The notes below the pieces were generated by a model. That model was not told the DNA's origin and ran no database searches. It was given only the letters and a program-made list of their open reading frames with translations. Position numbers and translations under genes: made by a program. From Adiantum capillus-veneris (Eukaryota; Streptophyta; Polypodiopsida; Polypodiales; Pteridaceae), in assembly GCA_014529385.2 (NCBI GenBank), contig CM043949.1, positions 107,428,054-107,492,053 of the forward strand: 64,000 nt of DNA, in the 5' to 3' direction. This document shows, piece after piece, positions 48,961 to 61,213 of this stretch; position 1 is the stretch's first letter, and the number at the start of each line of letters is the position of its first letter.

Positions 48961-50170
48961 TCAACGAGATTCTGGGTGCCAGAGACGATATCCCATCTCT
49001 CCATCTGTACCATATCCAATGAAAATACATTTGTGTGATTTTGGCTCTAACTTATGTCGAAGTTGTTTAGGCACGTGAGCATAAGCTTCACAACCAAAAA
49101 CACGTATATGTTCATAGTAGGGCTTACGTTTAGACCATAACTCTTTTGTAATCTCATAAGTCAATTGCGTACTAGGCGAACGATTTATGATGTGCACTAC
49201 TGTCAAGACGGCTTCTGCCCAGAAGCCTTGTGTGAGATTTGCCATAGAAAGCACGGCTATGACTCTTTCCTGAATCTACGATTCATGCGCTCAAAAACTC
49301 CATTCTGAGCTGGCGTGTATGGTGCAGTAAACTGTCTTTTAATCCCCCTTTTAGCACAAAAATTATCAAACTCCTTGGAGACATACTATCCACCGTTCTC
49401 AGTCTGCAACCTCTTGAGTTTCTTGCCAGACTGATTCTCAACGAGTACCAAGAATTTATGGAACATAGAAAGAACTTGATTCTTATGTTTCAAAGGATAT
49501 GCCCACACCTTTCAAGTAGAGTCATCTATGAATGTCACAAAATAGCTGCCCCCCCCTCCCCCTAGAGGTTTGGTTGACATAGGACCACAAACATCACTAT
49601 GTACTAAATCTAGAGGTTCAGCTCGCTTTTGACCCAATGGTAAGTGGACAGACCTAGTCTGTTTTCCATAGATACAGTGTTCACAAACAAGAAAGTCAAC
49701 ATAATACAAGACAGGTAAGTAGCCAAAACAAGTCAGAGTTCTCATTCCTTTTTGGCTAATATGACCTAGCCGGCAATGCCACAACTCAGTAGTAGACGGT
49801 AGCTCGGCTATAGATATGTAATCATGACCAACATCTGACACATGCATGGAATAAAAGGTATCATGCTTTTGACCTCTGAGTACAACAAGATTACCTTTGC
49901 GTACTATCCACGAACCATTGCCAAATGTGGTGTTATAGCCCAAATCATCAAGATGACCAATAGAAAACAAGCTCTTAGTCAACTTGGGCACATGTCTGAC
50001 ATTACATAAAGTAAAATGCGTGCCATTCCTTAGATGCAATTTGACGTTTTCGAAACCCTCAATGTCTAGTTCATAAGCATCACCAAGTCTCACTTTTCCA
50101 CAAGAGTGAGAATAAGTAAAGAACCACTCTCTATGTGGTGTCACATGGAAACTCGCATACTATCCAATTC
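48961..50170 (-). pseudogene. Copia-3 protease end and integrase
   Basis: 50,144-49,512 covers the protease C-terminal part (TPHREWFFTY, LRNGTHFTLCNVRHVP), the pre-integrase zinc region (ELWHCRLGHISQKGM, CEHCIYGKQTR) and the integrase start (HSDVCGPM, YFVTFIDDS). 49,254-48,961 holds the integrase end (WAEAVLTVVHIINRSPS, RVFGCEAYAHVP, KCIFIGYG). At about 50,158-50,165 a missing base falls at the protease active-site D-S-G codons. Confidence 0.9.
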
Positions 50171-50419
50171 TGTGCATACTGTGCATCTTTTGTAACAAGA
50201 GCCTCGACAAGTAGATGTGATGTGAAGACCAATACATCAGAGGTAAGTGGCATAACAACCGCTGAAAGAGTCTCTACAATAGGAGCATTTAAAGACTCTA
50301 GCACCATTGATCTCCTCTAGCTTTGCTTTGCCCTTGTTTGAATCATTAGACTTAGAAGTGTCACCAGATGTTTATCCTTCTTGCTTTGCTGCCACTTCTT
50401 GCAATCCTTCTTCACATGC

Positions 50420-51146
50420 CCTTTTTTATGGCAGTGATAGCACTTGACATTACTCATAGAACCCCAAGACTTCCTGCGTGAGCCCCCACGTTCCTTGCTT
50501 TTGGCACGACTTTGAGTGCGACCCCTTTGACTATCACTAGCAACATACGCATCACCATCCTTCTTGCCTTCGAGAGATTTCTTGCAAATTTACTATGCAA
50601 ATCTACTCGGTAAACAAACTCCCAAGGATTTCATTGTACACAAGACCAGTACCAGGTGTTGAGTTGTTAATCGCGGTACACAACATATCCCAAGACGAGG
50701 GTAAATTGCATAGCAAGAAGATACATTTGATTTCCTCATCAAAGACCAAACCCTGAGTGGTCAGCTGAGTGAAAATGATATTGAACTCATTAATGTGAGT
50801 AGAAATAGTGCCATCTTCCTTCATACAAAGATCAAACAGCTTCTTCATCAAGAAAACCTTATTAGTGGCACTTTTGTTCTCATATAATTGGAACACAATT
50901 TATCCCATACATCTCTAGCAGTCCTTTCTCCAACTATAGTATACATAGATTCGGTCAAATGTAAACAGAGGGTAGATTTGGCCTTAGCATCAAGTCTCTC
51001 CCACTCAACATCTGTACACTCGCCCTTTGGGCGCTCCATGATAGGATCCAGCTGGCCTTTTTGTATGAGAAAATCTTGAATCTTCTCTTTCTAGATAGCA
51101 AAATTTGTCCCATCAAATTTCTAGATGTTGTAAATATCCTTTTCAC
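50420..51146 (-). pseudogene. Copia-3 gag with CCHC knuckle
   Basis: 51,039-50,848 (KSTLCLHLTESMYTIV, ARDVWDKLC) and 50,896-50,603 (KKLFDLCMKEDGTISTHINEFN, LCNLPSSWDML) form a copia UBN2-type gag with a frameshift near 50,880. A zinc knuckle CYHCHKKGHVKKDC is encoded at about 50,400-50,442. Confidence 0.88.
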
Positions 51147-51149
51147 CCG

Positions 51150-52270
51150 CTAGATGACCTGGCTACAAGCTAAAGATAATATGGCGATAAACACTGGTAA
51201 TTCTGGAAAAAATTCGACAGAGTTTCCCCTGAAAAGTTGACAGAATCTCAATCCAAAACTATCACGAGAGATCAGTAACGTATCAAAAGTAATGCTCTCA
51301 GAGCATAAGACAAGCACATCACCGATTAGATTTGCATAAAAAGTCAAAAGCTGAGCCAAGACTGCCAACACAACGTCCAATGCACCTAGCCCTCTCTATA
51401 CATGTCCTATGGCGAGGCCACAAAAATGGGTACTCCAGAAACCTGTATCACCGAAAGGATCTCAAATTCAAGAATCCCCCAGCTCAAGAAAACCTTACGC
51501 TATCGACCCTCACAAAAGGTTATGCAGACAAGAAACCAGCTCAGTCTTAGAAAGGGCCTCCAAACCGAGTCTCAAAACCGATCGTGATTGCCAAAAACAA
51601 GCCAAATCGGCTCCACAAAAGGTACATATGGTAGTTTCCGCAACTCAACGTACATCCACTGTCAACAATACTGCAAAGTGCATTATACGCACTCAAACAG
51701 GCGCCAAACAAAATGTGCAAGTAGTAAACAAATTCCTGCGGGGAGTAAAACCGCTCTCAAAAGAGCTCAAGCACTATCAAAAGTGCCAAAACAATGCATA
51801 TGTGCATCAAGTACTCCCACTGAAATATGTGTTGATGCAAAACACTGCAACCTGTAAGAAATCTGGATGTCCTGTATGTATGCAAAAACCTATGAGGAGA
51901 TGGATGCATGAAAAACCCAAGACAACGTTGATGCCGGAAAGTGCTCCTAATCAGCCCAAACACCTCTCAATAGCACATAATAGCCATAAAATGGCTATAT
52001 ACAATCCCAAAATAGTCTCTGAACGACTTTTACTGTGTCATGTACCTGTACCTGTACCTATAGCATAAGTGGAGTTGAAAAATACAACTCCTGAATCGTA
52101 GCTCGGATGAAGCTTTTGATTGTACAAACAACATTCAAAAAAGGGTAAAACCACAGGACGACTATTGGAAACGCTCTCGGAACGTTGAATTTGCCGATGC
52201 CAAAATCGGAAACCTATTTGCACTTTTGAAAGTGCGCGCGTGCGGACGCGAAAACGGCAAGCACAAACCT
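51150..52270 (-). other. Copia-3 leader
   Basis: About 1.1 kb between the primer site and gag. A 219-codon plus-strand frame at 51,409-52,068 is rich in Lys, Gln and Ser and has no domain. It lies antisense in the leader and I do not call it a gene. Confidence 0.5.
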
Positions 52271-52271
52271 T

Positions 52272-52313
52272 GCTCTGATACCAGTTGAAGGTGATGCGGG
52301 AAGCATGTGCGAG

Positions 52314-52399
<86 letters not shown>

Positions 52400-52525
52400 A
52401 TGTTGGGTGGAGCGCACATCAACGTTATCCTGTTGTAGCTCCTTATTCACTTTGTATTAAAGAATAAGTATATATGTGGTTAAGTTAGTAAATGGGTTAG
52501 TAGTAAGTGGGATGTCCAGCTAGTT
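52272..52525 (-). repeat. Copia-3 primer site and 5' LTR
   Basis: Minus-strand TGGTATCAGAGC (52,272-52,283) is a perfect Met-type primer site. The LTR occupies 52,286-52,525, with a GA tract at 52,316-52,396. Its outer end is truncated relative to the 3' LTR. Confidence 0.9.
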
Positions 52526-53206
52526 TTGAAAGGTGCAAGAAACCAGATGCATCTTGAATGTGTAAGTGAAGGGTGAGTTTAAGAAATGAAAAGACCCATG
52601 ACATTGGTACATTTGTGTTTTTCTTATTCTTTAAAGGGTCCTTGCACTATTTATTGGCACACTATGTAGGTAGTGATTTTTTTTTTTGAAGCCATTAGGA
52701 ATACATTATATTATAAAATATCAAAATCATAAGGAAACAAAAAAATCACATGATTTTGGTAACCATTTATTTCTCTATTACCTCAATCATAATTAATGTA
52801 ATATTCATAAATGCATAACAAGATTGTAACATCTTTTGCTAGAAACCCATGAATGTCTATTAACAAGAGGGAACTAAGGAAAAGAAAATGAGGAGAAGAT
52901 AAATGAAATAATATTTCTAAACATATAATAGGAATTTAATTTCTTTTGAAAATCCACAAGTATATATTTGCAAAAGAGAAACTAAGGAAAAAATAAGCAC
53001 AAGAGATTTAGAGGTGGTTGTTGTGCAAACATATCTAGACCACATGGCAATCATTGGTTGGAGTAGCTCATCAAACCAAAATTCATTGTTCCTTGGGCAT
53101 GACTTTACATAGTTTGTAATTTCAAGAGTTTATACATATGTCTTTTCCAATTTACTGTGTATTATTGGACTACATAAGTAGTGATAGTTGTTTTTCAATC
53201 CAGTTA
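52526..53206. other. No gene seen
   Basis: AT-rich spacer between Copia-3 and the broken 3' side of Gypsy-B. TCATAAGGAAACAAA occurs near 52,728 and 53,206. Confidence 0.5.
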
Positions 53207-54390
53207 TCATAAGGAAACAAATAGAAAATATACAAAACATAGCCAAAATAAATGGAATATGTACATAATTCTAATAAGCTCCTCTTTCTTCCCCAAAGCA
53301 AGGGCTGACATTATGTCTCTAAAGTCAGGGTCAGTAGCATACTCATCTATCATAGAGGATAGATCACTGTGAGTAGCTATAGACACCGCATTAACTTTTG
53401 GTTGTTGTGAAAGTGAATCGGCCACTTCATTGTGCTTACCAACAATGTGAGCAATATGGAAATTAAATTGCAAAAGAAAATTTGCCCACCTCATTTGTTT
53501 GTGGGAAAGCTTGGTTTGCGTCATGAAATACTTGAGACTTTGGTGGTCGGTTCGTAGAATAAATGGAGTCCCCAATAGGTAGTGCTTCCATGTGTCTAGG
53601 GCATGTAGAACAGCTAAATGCTCTTTCTCATAAATATCCAAGACTCGTTCATCCGTATTGAGCCTTCGACTCTCATATGCTATGGCATGCCCTTCTTGAA
53701 GAAAAATTGCTCCAAGGTAATCACAACAAGTATCACGTCAGACCTAAAATGGCTTTGAGAGATCCGAAAGCATGAGGACTGGTTGGGAGGTAAGCTTCTC
53801 CTTGAGCTTATCAAAAGCATTTTGCTCCTTAGCAGTCCATACATACTTAACATTCTTCTTAGTTAAGTCATGTAGTGGTCAAAAATTTTCTCCATTAGAT
53901 GATTGAATGTAGCTGGTGCATTAGTCAAGCCAAAAGGCATGACTAGATATTCATAAAGACCAAATGTTGTGCGAACTTGAGGTCTTTAGGATATCTTCAT
54001 CCACTATCCTTATTTGATGTAGCCACTTTGAAGGTCAATCCTACTGAAGTAGGTCGAGCCTTGTAGCTTATCAAACAGATCTTCTACCCGAGGCACGGGA
54101 AATCTGTCTTTGATAGTGATATGGTTTAGTGCTCGATAGTCCAAACACATACGATATGTACCATCTTTCTTTTGCACTAAAAGGACTGGAGAACAAAAGG
54201 GAGAGAAACTAGGCCTCACCATCCCTTTGTCTACCAATTCCTGTACTTGCCTCATGATCTCATCTTGTTGAGCTTGTGAGACTCGATAAGGAGGCTTGTT
54301 AGGAGGTGAGCTTCCTGGAAGGAGCTCAATGTGATGGTCATCATCCCCTCGTTTTGGAGGTAAGTCCATAGGGATATCATCGATACACAT
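53207..54390 (-). pseudogene. Gypsy-B reverse transcriptase and RNase H
   Basis: 54,390-54,010 encodes the RT N-terminal half ([46 protein letters not shown]). In 54,000-53,650 the frame is lost, and the text passes from the NAP-motif region to TKKNVKYVWTAKEQNAFDKL near 53,860. The YxDD catalytic block and thumb between them are therefore deleted. 53,641-53,207 is the RNase H (YEKEHLAVLHALDTWKHYL, LRTDHQSLKYF, GKHNEVADSLS). Confidence 0.9.
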
Positions 54391-54601
54391 CTTGGAATCC
54401 TTTTAGAAAATTAGACAAGTCTAACTCTTCTTGATTCCTACCATTTACATTTGATGAAACATTAGGATCTTTTAGAGACTCTTTGACAAAAATCATGTAC
54501 GCAAAAACTGAGCTCTTCATTGACTTATCAAAAGCAGGAGGATTTACAAGTGGAATAGTGCGACCACGCTCACTAGCATCTATATACATGCTCTTTCCCC
54601 T

Positions 54602-55366
54602 TTAGGTGAAGCAGATTCTCCTTTCAGGGAATTTCATATTGGTAGCCATGCGAGCAAACCATGGCGCCCCTAGGATAGCACCCTCATGTTGGAGAGGAGA
54701 GATGAAAAAGTCTTCTTTGTCGACATAGCTTTGGACATGAAGCCTCAACTTTTCAATCAAGGGAGTAATAGAGGCTTGTTGTCTCTTGAAAGCTGTGTCA
54801 GCCGTTACCATATCTCCCATCTCGAAAGCTTGAATGCCCAACTTGGTGGCCAACTCCGTTGATATGAAGTTGTGAGTAGAGCTAGGGTCAAACAAGATGA
54901 AGGCATCATGCTCTCTTACCTTTCTACAAGCATAGGAAAGTGATGATCCTTTGCAATGAGCATCCTCTTTTGGAGCTTCGATGGTGGAAGCCCTATGAGT
55001 CTCATTGCGAGCATTCTTCTTGGGGCAAGAACGATAACCATGTCCTTTCTCCCCACACTTGAAACACTTATGGTCCATGCGAAAAGCTTCAATCTCTTCA
55101 AGAGAGATTTTGTTTTGACCTTTGTAAACTCCCTTCTCCTTGGACTGATTGTTGATGTTGTTGTTGGTAGTGCCTTGGGAAGAATTTTGAGCATTGGTTT
55201 TCCCCTCTGCATCATTTTTGTGTTTGTTTTCCATGGGCTTGACATTCCGTCTAGCCCCTTGATGGAAATTGATGCATGAAGCAACCATGGTGTGATGGAT
55301 TACTTCGCTAATAGTACCAGGCCATTGAGAGTTGAGGTATTCGGCCATCTCTTCAGGTAATCCCAC
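54602..55366 (-). pseudogene. Gypsy-B CCHC knuckle and protease
   Basis: An open 254-codon frame contains the end of gag, the zinc knuckle CFKCGEKGHGYRSC (about residue 102), a Lys-rich linker, and a retropepsin region AFILFDPSSTHNFISTELATKLG. The first aspartate is present, but the usual D-S/T-G reads D-P-S. The protease core ends with ILGAPWFARM. Gag binds RNA and the protease would process the polyprotein. Confidence 0.88.
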
Positions 55367-55549
55367 ACAGAATTACTGCCTTTGCTCAACAAAGTCTATC
55401 TTTTGAAAGACTGTAGCCTTGAGATGTAAATCCCAAAACTTGTCTACATACTTGTGGATAGACTCATGAGAGAGAAGCTTCAAGCTGCGCCATTCGGTAA
55501 GCACTCTGTCCTTTGCATCGCTTGCAAGGAATTGCTTTATGATGGAAAC

Positions 55550-56376
55550 TCATAGAGTTTTCCATGTCTTTGGGGCTTTGCCGTTGCCACGAAGGCTAGC
55601 CCACCATTGACGAGCTGATTTTTGAAAGTGCATGGCTACATGGCATAGCTTGGAGGACTCCGTGAAGGCCTCATCTCCAAAGGCCGCATCAAATTGTTGG
55701 ATGAAGGCCAACACTTTGTTAGTAGCACCAAAGGTGCCATCATAGGTAAGAAAAGAGATACTCTTTCCTCCCTCCTTCAACTTCTTTAGCTTTTGTGACC
55801 TTTGCCATGTAGGGTATGATTTGCGATGTCCTCCCCTCATGTATTATCTAAGAGAATAGCCATAGCTTTCATCGGAAGAGGAGGAAAGAAAAGAGGGTGA
55901 CCTCTTTCTAGCCCTTTTCTTCCTTTCTTTCCTCTCTTCCCTTTCAAAATGATGAGGAGAAGGACTGTGTGTTGATCTTTTCCTCTTGGGAGGAGTGGGC
56001 GATCGTCTAAACCGCCATCTTTGTGGAGCCACATCTTCAGGGGAACTTAAACTTTCATTGCTTTCTTGCTCTTTGGCTTCCTCCTCTCTTATGCGAGAGA
56101 TTCTTCTTTTGGGGTTCTCTTCAAGAGGCCTCCTCATCTCTCCTCTTGGAGAGGAAGGGAAATCCCATAAGCACGAAGTTTTTGTGTAACTTCGGCTTGC
56201 AAGGCAGGGCTGCCCATAGCTTGCTGCAACATAACAAGATAATTGACAAACATGGGGGCATCATCATTAGCACTTTTATGTGCAAAATTAAAGCTATCAA
56301 TGTTCATTCTACTCTCTTGATTATTGTTAGCCATGTTAACAAAATTTATGTATGTACTTAGTGTATGCTTTGGCAA
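55550..56376 (-). pseudogene. Gypsy-B gag
   Basis: Three overlapping registers: 56,376-56,134 (MANNNQESRMN..., probable N-terminus), 56,137-55,844 (Arg/Ser/Glu-rich basic stretch) and 55,840-55,550 (gag core FLTYDGTFGATNKVLAFIQQF, ESSKLCHVAMHFQKSARQWW). Breaks occur near 56,135 and 55,842. Confidence 0.85.
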
Positions 56377-56735
56377 TTCAAAACCTTAGTTGCCATTCCA
56401 AGTTAGCCTTTGAAAATTGGCTCTTAAGTATCTAGACCCGCGGCTCAAAGTGGTTAATTATAGAGAGTAGTGGAGTAGGTCTAACATAGCAGAGTTGCCG
56501 AGGGCTAGCTCCTTTCGGACTTCTTATGGCTCAATAATGGTAAAGCCGTAGGCAGTTTAAAAAGACTCCGTTATTAAGTTCAAAGCTCACGAGGTGTGCA
56601 CCATATCCCACATAGTGGGCTCAACAAAACCGATAATAGATCCCATTTCCACTTACCCTAATATAATTAACAAAATCAACCATTTATAGGCTACTTAAAA
56701 ACCCCTCTTCTTAAGCAAGAAAACGGAAACCCAAT

Positions 56736-56747
56736 GCTCTGATACCA
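56736..56747 (-). other. Gypsy-B primer binding site
   Basis: Minus-strand TGGTATCAGAGC lies one base from the LTR end (ATTACA at 56,749). Confidence 0.88.
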
Positions 56748-56748
56748 A

Positions 56749-58342
56749 TGTAATAGAATTCGCCTATTTAACTTGAGAGTAGCGGAAATTAATGAGAGAG
56801 ATTTCTTTGTGAGCATAGCGGGTGCACATAATTGAAGATAACAACATAGACATAGAAATTAGTTAACTTGGCATGAACAATACGTTTGCAAGAGAGAGAA
56901 TTTAGAGAATATAACAACAATTGAGGACCGGATTTATGTGGAGTCGGGGTCCCCCCTTCAATAGGCATTTGTATTATGATTTCTCCCATTAAGAGAGACT
57001 TGTTACAATACAATATTTGTGTTCCTTGTGACCTTGGTGATGCAATGAAGATGGAAAGATTCATGCATCACAAGCATAACATAAACTTTGAAGAAAGCTT
57101 TAACTATCCCATGCCTCAGTCCCAAGACCTCAAACACCTTCGAAGGTGGAGAGATCTAGCAGGGAATGAGGGTAGGGAAGAGGAAGAAGAAACATTTCAT
57201 AGGAGAAAGAATTAGCTCCTCAATTATCATAACTCTTCTTGCTAGCATACATAATAGCATAGTAATGAAGAAGGAGAAGATGGCAAGATTAAGCTCTTGG
57301 TTGGATTTGCACTCCATAGCCAAGAGTTTTGGTCTAGGCTCTCAACCTCTACTTGCTTGGAGAAGGAGAGGGAGCTCTTGCACTTTTCACATTGCATAAT
57401 GAGAGTGTGTGTGAGTGTGTGTGGGAGAGTATTCCCCCTAAGCAATCCCCTAGCTTGATTTAATCGACCCCCCCTTGTAGCTCATGCTTGAAGCTCATTG
57501 GACCCCTCCAGGCCTAGCGAATCACAAGCAAGAGGCATTACAAGCAACAAGGGTAGCCTTGGGACAAGTGTCCCCCTTTCCCCTTTGAGAGAGAGGACTT
57601 GATAAATGCAAAGACAATTATTTAAATCTCCTAAATTATCATTGGACCCCTTGGGTGGCCAACCAATAGGCTTCAGGCACACCATGAGGGCAACATGAGG
57701 AGGAACTTGACAAGTGTCCCCTTTGATTTCTTTGTACCAAGTAGGCCTTGTGTGAGTGTGTGGGTTTTCTCTCTCATCCCCCCTCATGTAGGGCTTGCCC
57801 CCTCCTCGTAGGGATAAGATCTTTGACTTTTAACACCTCAAGCCCCTCAAGCTTAGGCCTACTTCCCACCACAAGCTTAGCCCTTAAGCACGTCAAGCTT
57901 GGGCTGGGTTCTCACCTCAAGTACAACCCTATCATCTCAAGCATATCAAGCATCTCAAGTATCTCAATCATCAAGCACCTCAATCATCAAGCACCTCAAG
58001 CACCTTAGTCATCAAGCATGACAAGCACCTCAAGCACCTTAAGTTTGGGCCGGCTTCCCACCTCAAGCACAACCCTAGCTTACCTAAGGTCAACGGACTT
58101 CTACACTCATTATTGGAGGTCTTCAATGAAGCTAACCCTAAGGTCTTATGCTCCATTGGTTAACCTTGCTCTTTGATAGACCATCTCTCATTTGGGACCC
58201 TTTACCATTGGCCCCGTGTTGAGATAGATCTATAAGCACATATCTATATCTTAACCCTTGTTCTCATTTATTCTCCCGCATTATGTGATCGGTTTCATAT
58301 GAGAAAATCATTTGGGTTGGTTAGATATTAGATTTTATGACA
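56749..58342 (-). repeat. Gypsy-B 5' LTR, ~1.6 kb
   Basis: On the minus strand TGTCATAAAATCTAATATC to GAATTCTATTACA. It contains the same CTTGA-unit minisatellite (57,885-58,090, written CCTCAAGCA on the plus strand) and other blocks as the solo LTR at 10-11.6 kb. If the LTR begins instead at TGTTAG, the outer border moves to 58,356. Confidence 0.85.
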
Positions 58343-58860
58343 CCAAAATTCTAACACCCTCTCTACAACTCATAGTGGACATAAATGGTGAGACCAAGTC
58401 GAAGAAGAAGCTACCGTGGACACCCCAGGAGAGGATCCTTTCCACCGGATACACCTCGGATTTGCTACCCTCAACTTTGAATATTAGAAGAATGTCATCT
58501 TGAGCATTGGTTGCCTTTTAGAAAATTCAACTGCAGAGCACACTACGTCCAAACATCCCCATTCATGTGTTGTGAACACATCACGTTCAAAATATTTTTC
58601 AAATAATGAACTTTGAAACACATTATGTCCATAATCCACCCAACAATAATGGATTGGTGCACTCATCCATAGTGTTTTATATATGTCTGATTGGTTCCTT
58701 GCTAGATGTATGTGCCTTGAACTCCGACCTACGGGTTCAAACATTGAAAACTTGAGGTCCAACACAAGGGTCCAAATTAATTATACGGATCTTGGTTTGC
58801 CCCTCTTTGCCACTCACAAGCCTCTCTCTAGCTGAAGCTAGTGGCGACAACGGCCATTTG
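58343..58860. other. No gene recognised
   Basis: A GC-richer 130-bp patch at 58,365-58,500 keeps one plus-strand frame open (Lys-rich, KKKLPWTPQERILSTGY) but shows no domain I recognise. The rest is AT-rich. Confidence 0.4.
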
Positions 58861-58861
58861 A

Positions 58862-59999
58862 CTAAAAATTTGATGTCGAGGCCACAGTGGCCACCACCAC
58901 GTGTACCATGCAGATCGCCTCTGTCAAATGTTTATTACCATAATCTTTGTTCAACTTGCCTTTGCCTTTGTCTATCTGTGAGTTCCTGCTTTTGTCAAGA
59001 TCCTGAGTCAAACAATGCATCGTGCCACATTTATAACAACTGTGGTCGGACCTCGTGGGTACCGGGGCAACTAATTGAGTATTGGTATTGTCATCCTTGT
59101 CAATCTTGCCTTTGCTGTTATCCTCTAGCGAACTCATGCCCTTGATTTTGGCCTTACAATCTTGAGCCAAACAATTTGCCGGTTTCCTTGAGAACCGTGT
59201 CAATGTATAGGTTGCTAAGTGGATGGTTAATATGCTATCCATAGCTGATAGTTGGTTTTGGTGAGTGTCATCGCGGGTGCTCAAGCAAAGGGAGGCCATT
59301 TTGAAGTTGTAAGATCTAGAAAATGTGTATCCTTCTCGCACTCCAAGAGGTTGGTCACAAAAACTCCCAAGCCGCTCCCAAATTTACTCTCTTTTTTCTT
59401 CCAAGCCGCTTCTCAAGGCTCGACACGACTCCTTTATGAGCTCTTGCAAGTCTTCTTCCCAAAACCGATCCACGCTGCTCAAGTCTCCCTTTTCACTTCA
59501 CCAAGCCAATAAAAACAACCTTCTTTTGGGCTCCAAATCACCAAGGCACTGCCCATAGCATTTCAAAATGTTGGCAGTAGCCAAGGCACTACGAGGAGAA
59601 AAAGGGAAAGGTGGAGAGAGCGTTCTAAAATGCCATTGAAAGGGAGAGGGTGTGCCACGTTGTCTCAGATAGCTGTATCGAGAGCATCCTAAAATGCTAG
59701 CAGGGGGGAGCATGTTGCATCGATGCTTGGACGTCAAGAATTTTGAAACGCTGGCGACTCCAGCGCCTTGGTTAACTGACGATAAGGCAACGAAGGACTC
59801 CACGACCCCACGTTTTAAAACACAAGGGACAGAGTGGGGGGGGGGGGGGTGTTTGCTGCTGACGACAAGGGAGGGGGTGAGACCTCTTCACGGGTACTCT
59901 TCATGGTGAATCTCCTCTTCTCAATGATGTTGCCTTGCTCCACCAGGGTCATGAAGCACATAACTTTTGATACCATGTCAAAGTCGACGATTCGAAAGT

Positions 60000-60087
<88 letters not shown>
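58862..60087 (-). mobile_element. Copia-4 remnant: gag plus LTR end with (GA)n
   Basis: On the minus strand, an LTR end (…TTTGACA at 59,976) with a GA tract at 60,002-60,087 is followed directly by TGGTATCAAAAG (59,964-59,975). The first eight bases of that are the Met-type primer core. A ~620 bp leader and a 159-codon gag-like frame (59,341-58,862) follow. The frame has one knuckle-like CYKCGTMHCLTQD and a duplicated NCLAQDCKAKIKG / HCLTQDLDKSRNS unit. No pol was seen. Outer LTR limit and 3' end are unknown. Confidence 0.5.
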
Positions 60088-60089
<2 letters not shown>

Positions 60090-60365
60090 TCCTGAACCAA
60101 ACAACCTTAGCAATAAATTGATGATCATACAATGGGGGTTGAGGGTTGCTTATTAGTAAATTACCCTACCCAGACTTTGACAAAATAAGTAAAACAAATA
60201 TTAAAAGCCAAACTAAATAATGTGATCACATTGGGCAGTTCACTTGAGATGCCAAAACTCAAGGGGCCGTCGGGGGGGAGGGGCAATTTCCAGGCTTGAA
60301 TTGACCTTTTTGGGCGTTTTAAACTTAAGACCTTGTGTGTGCAAGCTCGGGGAGCAGAGGAAGGA

Positions 60366-60512
60366 GAAGATTTTTTTTAGTAGCAAATCACACATATCTC
60401 GTGCGAGACGATACAAATGTCAGTGAACACTATCAAGGTCGCTCGGCCGCAGTCGAACCCATGATCCGGGTCACGACGATCGAGTGCTCAACCAACCAAG
60501 CTAGCGCCCTCG
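60366..60512 (-). mobile_element. tRNA-derived SINE-like repeat
   Basis: On the minus strand GCGCTAGCTTGGTTGGTTGA resembles a tRNA D-arm/A box, and GGGTTCGACTGC 46 bases on resembles a T-arm/B box. A ~75 bp tail then ends in an A-run (60,369-60,376 as T on plus). The acceptor and T stems do not close, so it is not a functional tRNA gene. It lies ~290 bp upstream of the HIPP start. Confidence 0.55.
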
Positions 60513-60798
60513 GACAAAAGAAGAAGAGAAATTTCTAGCATACTAGGAATACTCCCTAAGGCCCTCAAATATTGATCATTACAGCTCAAAGGAACATATG
60601 AGGATGTGAGTACGGGGTGGTAGTTGAGCTTGTAAGGGGAGACCAAGAGTGCATTTTTGTGTGTGCTTGGCAATATGCTTTCATCCCAAAGGTGTGCTGC
60701 TCTAGGATACGCGCGGTATTGATGGTGCATGGGCAGGCATATATGGATGCATTACCTAGGAAGAAGCACTCACAATATAGGCCTACTGCTGTTAGACG

Positions 60799-60994
60799 AT
60801 GGCCGAGGAAGCTGAGGCAAGTGCTTTTGCCTTCTAACCTCATTTCGCCTTCGATTTGCTTGTAACATACTCTCATTTTCCTTGCTGCGCAGAGTGTAAG
60901 CGTGGAGCTGCGTGTCAGCATGAACTGCCGGGGCTGCGAGCGAAAGGTTAAACGAGCGCTCTTCAACCTCAAGGGTAAGTATTCGTAGCTTCAA

Positions 60995-61051
<57 letters not shown>

Positions 61052-61162
61052 TGAGAGAGAGAGAGAGAGAGAGAGCGCTAAGAACAAGCTAGGCTTACTG
61101 GTTAGATTTTGAGCCATAACGTGTTGGGTTCGATCCTTGCTCTCTTGATGTTATGTTTACAA

Positions 61163-61213
<51 letters not shown>

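Larger units (their letters stand above)
46952..52525 (-). mobile_element. Copia-3: minus-strand copia retrotransposon, decayed
   Basis: The 3' LTR (46,952-47,228) and 5' LTR (52,286-52,525) share blocks such as TTGGGTGGAGCGCACA and CTCCTTATTCACTTTGTATT, and each contains a long GA tract. Between them, on the minus strand, lie a primer site and leader, gag, protease, integrase, RT and RNase H in copia order, broken by several frameshifts. The 5' LTR lacks the outermost ~16 bp present in the 3' copy, so no target duplication can be tested. Confidence 0.93.
53207..58342 (-). mobile_element. Gypsy-B: minus-strand Ty3/gypsy, 3'-truncated
   Basis: On the minus strand: a ~1.6 kb 5' LTR (58,342-56,749), a perfect Met-type primer site, gag, CCHC plus protease, RT and RNase H. 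It stops soon after RNase H at 53,207; integrase and the 3' LTR are absent. The LTR belongs to the same family as the solo LTR at 10,015-11,629. Frameshifts and an internal RT deletion make it inactive. Confidence 0.92.

Noticed and set aside
51409-52068. 219-codon plus-strand open frame
   Set aside because: It lies antisense in the Copia-3 leader, has low-complexity Lys/Gln/Ser content and no domain.
60431-60512. A functional tRNA gene on the minus strand
   Set aside because: A- and B-box-like sequences are present, but acceptor and T stems do not pair, so it is better explained as a SINE-like relic.
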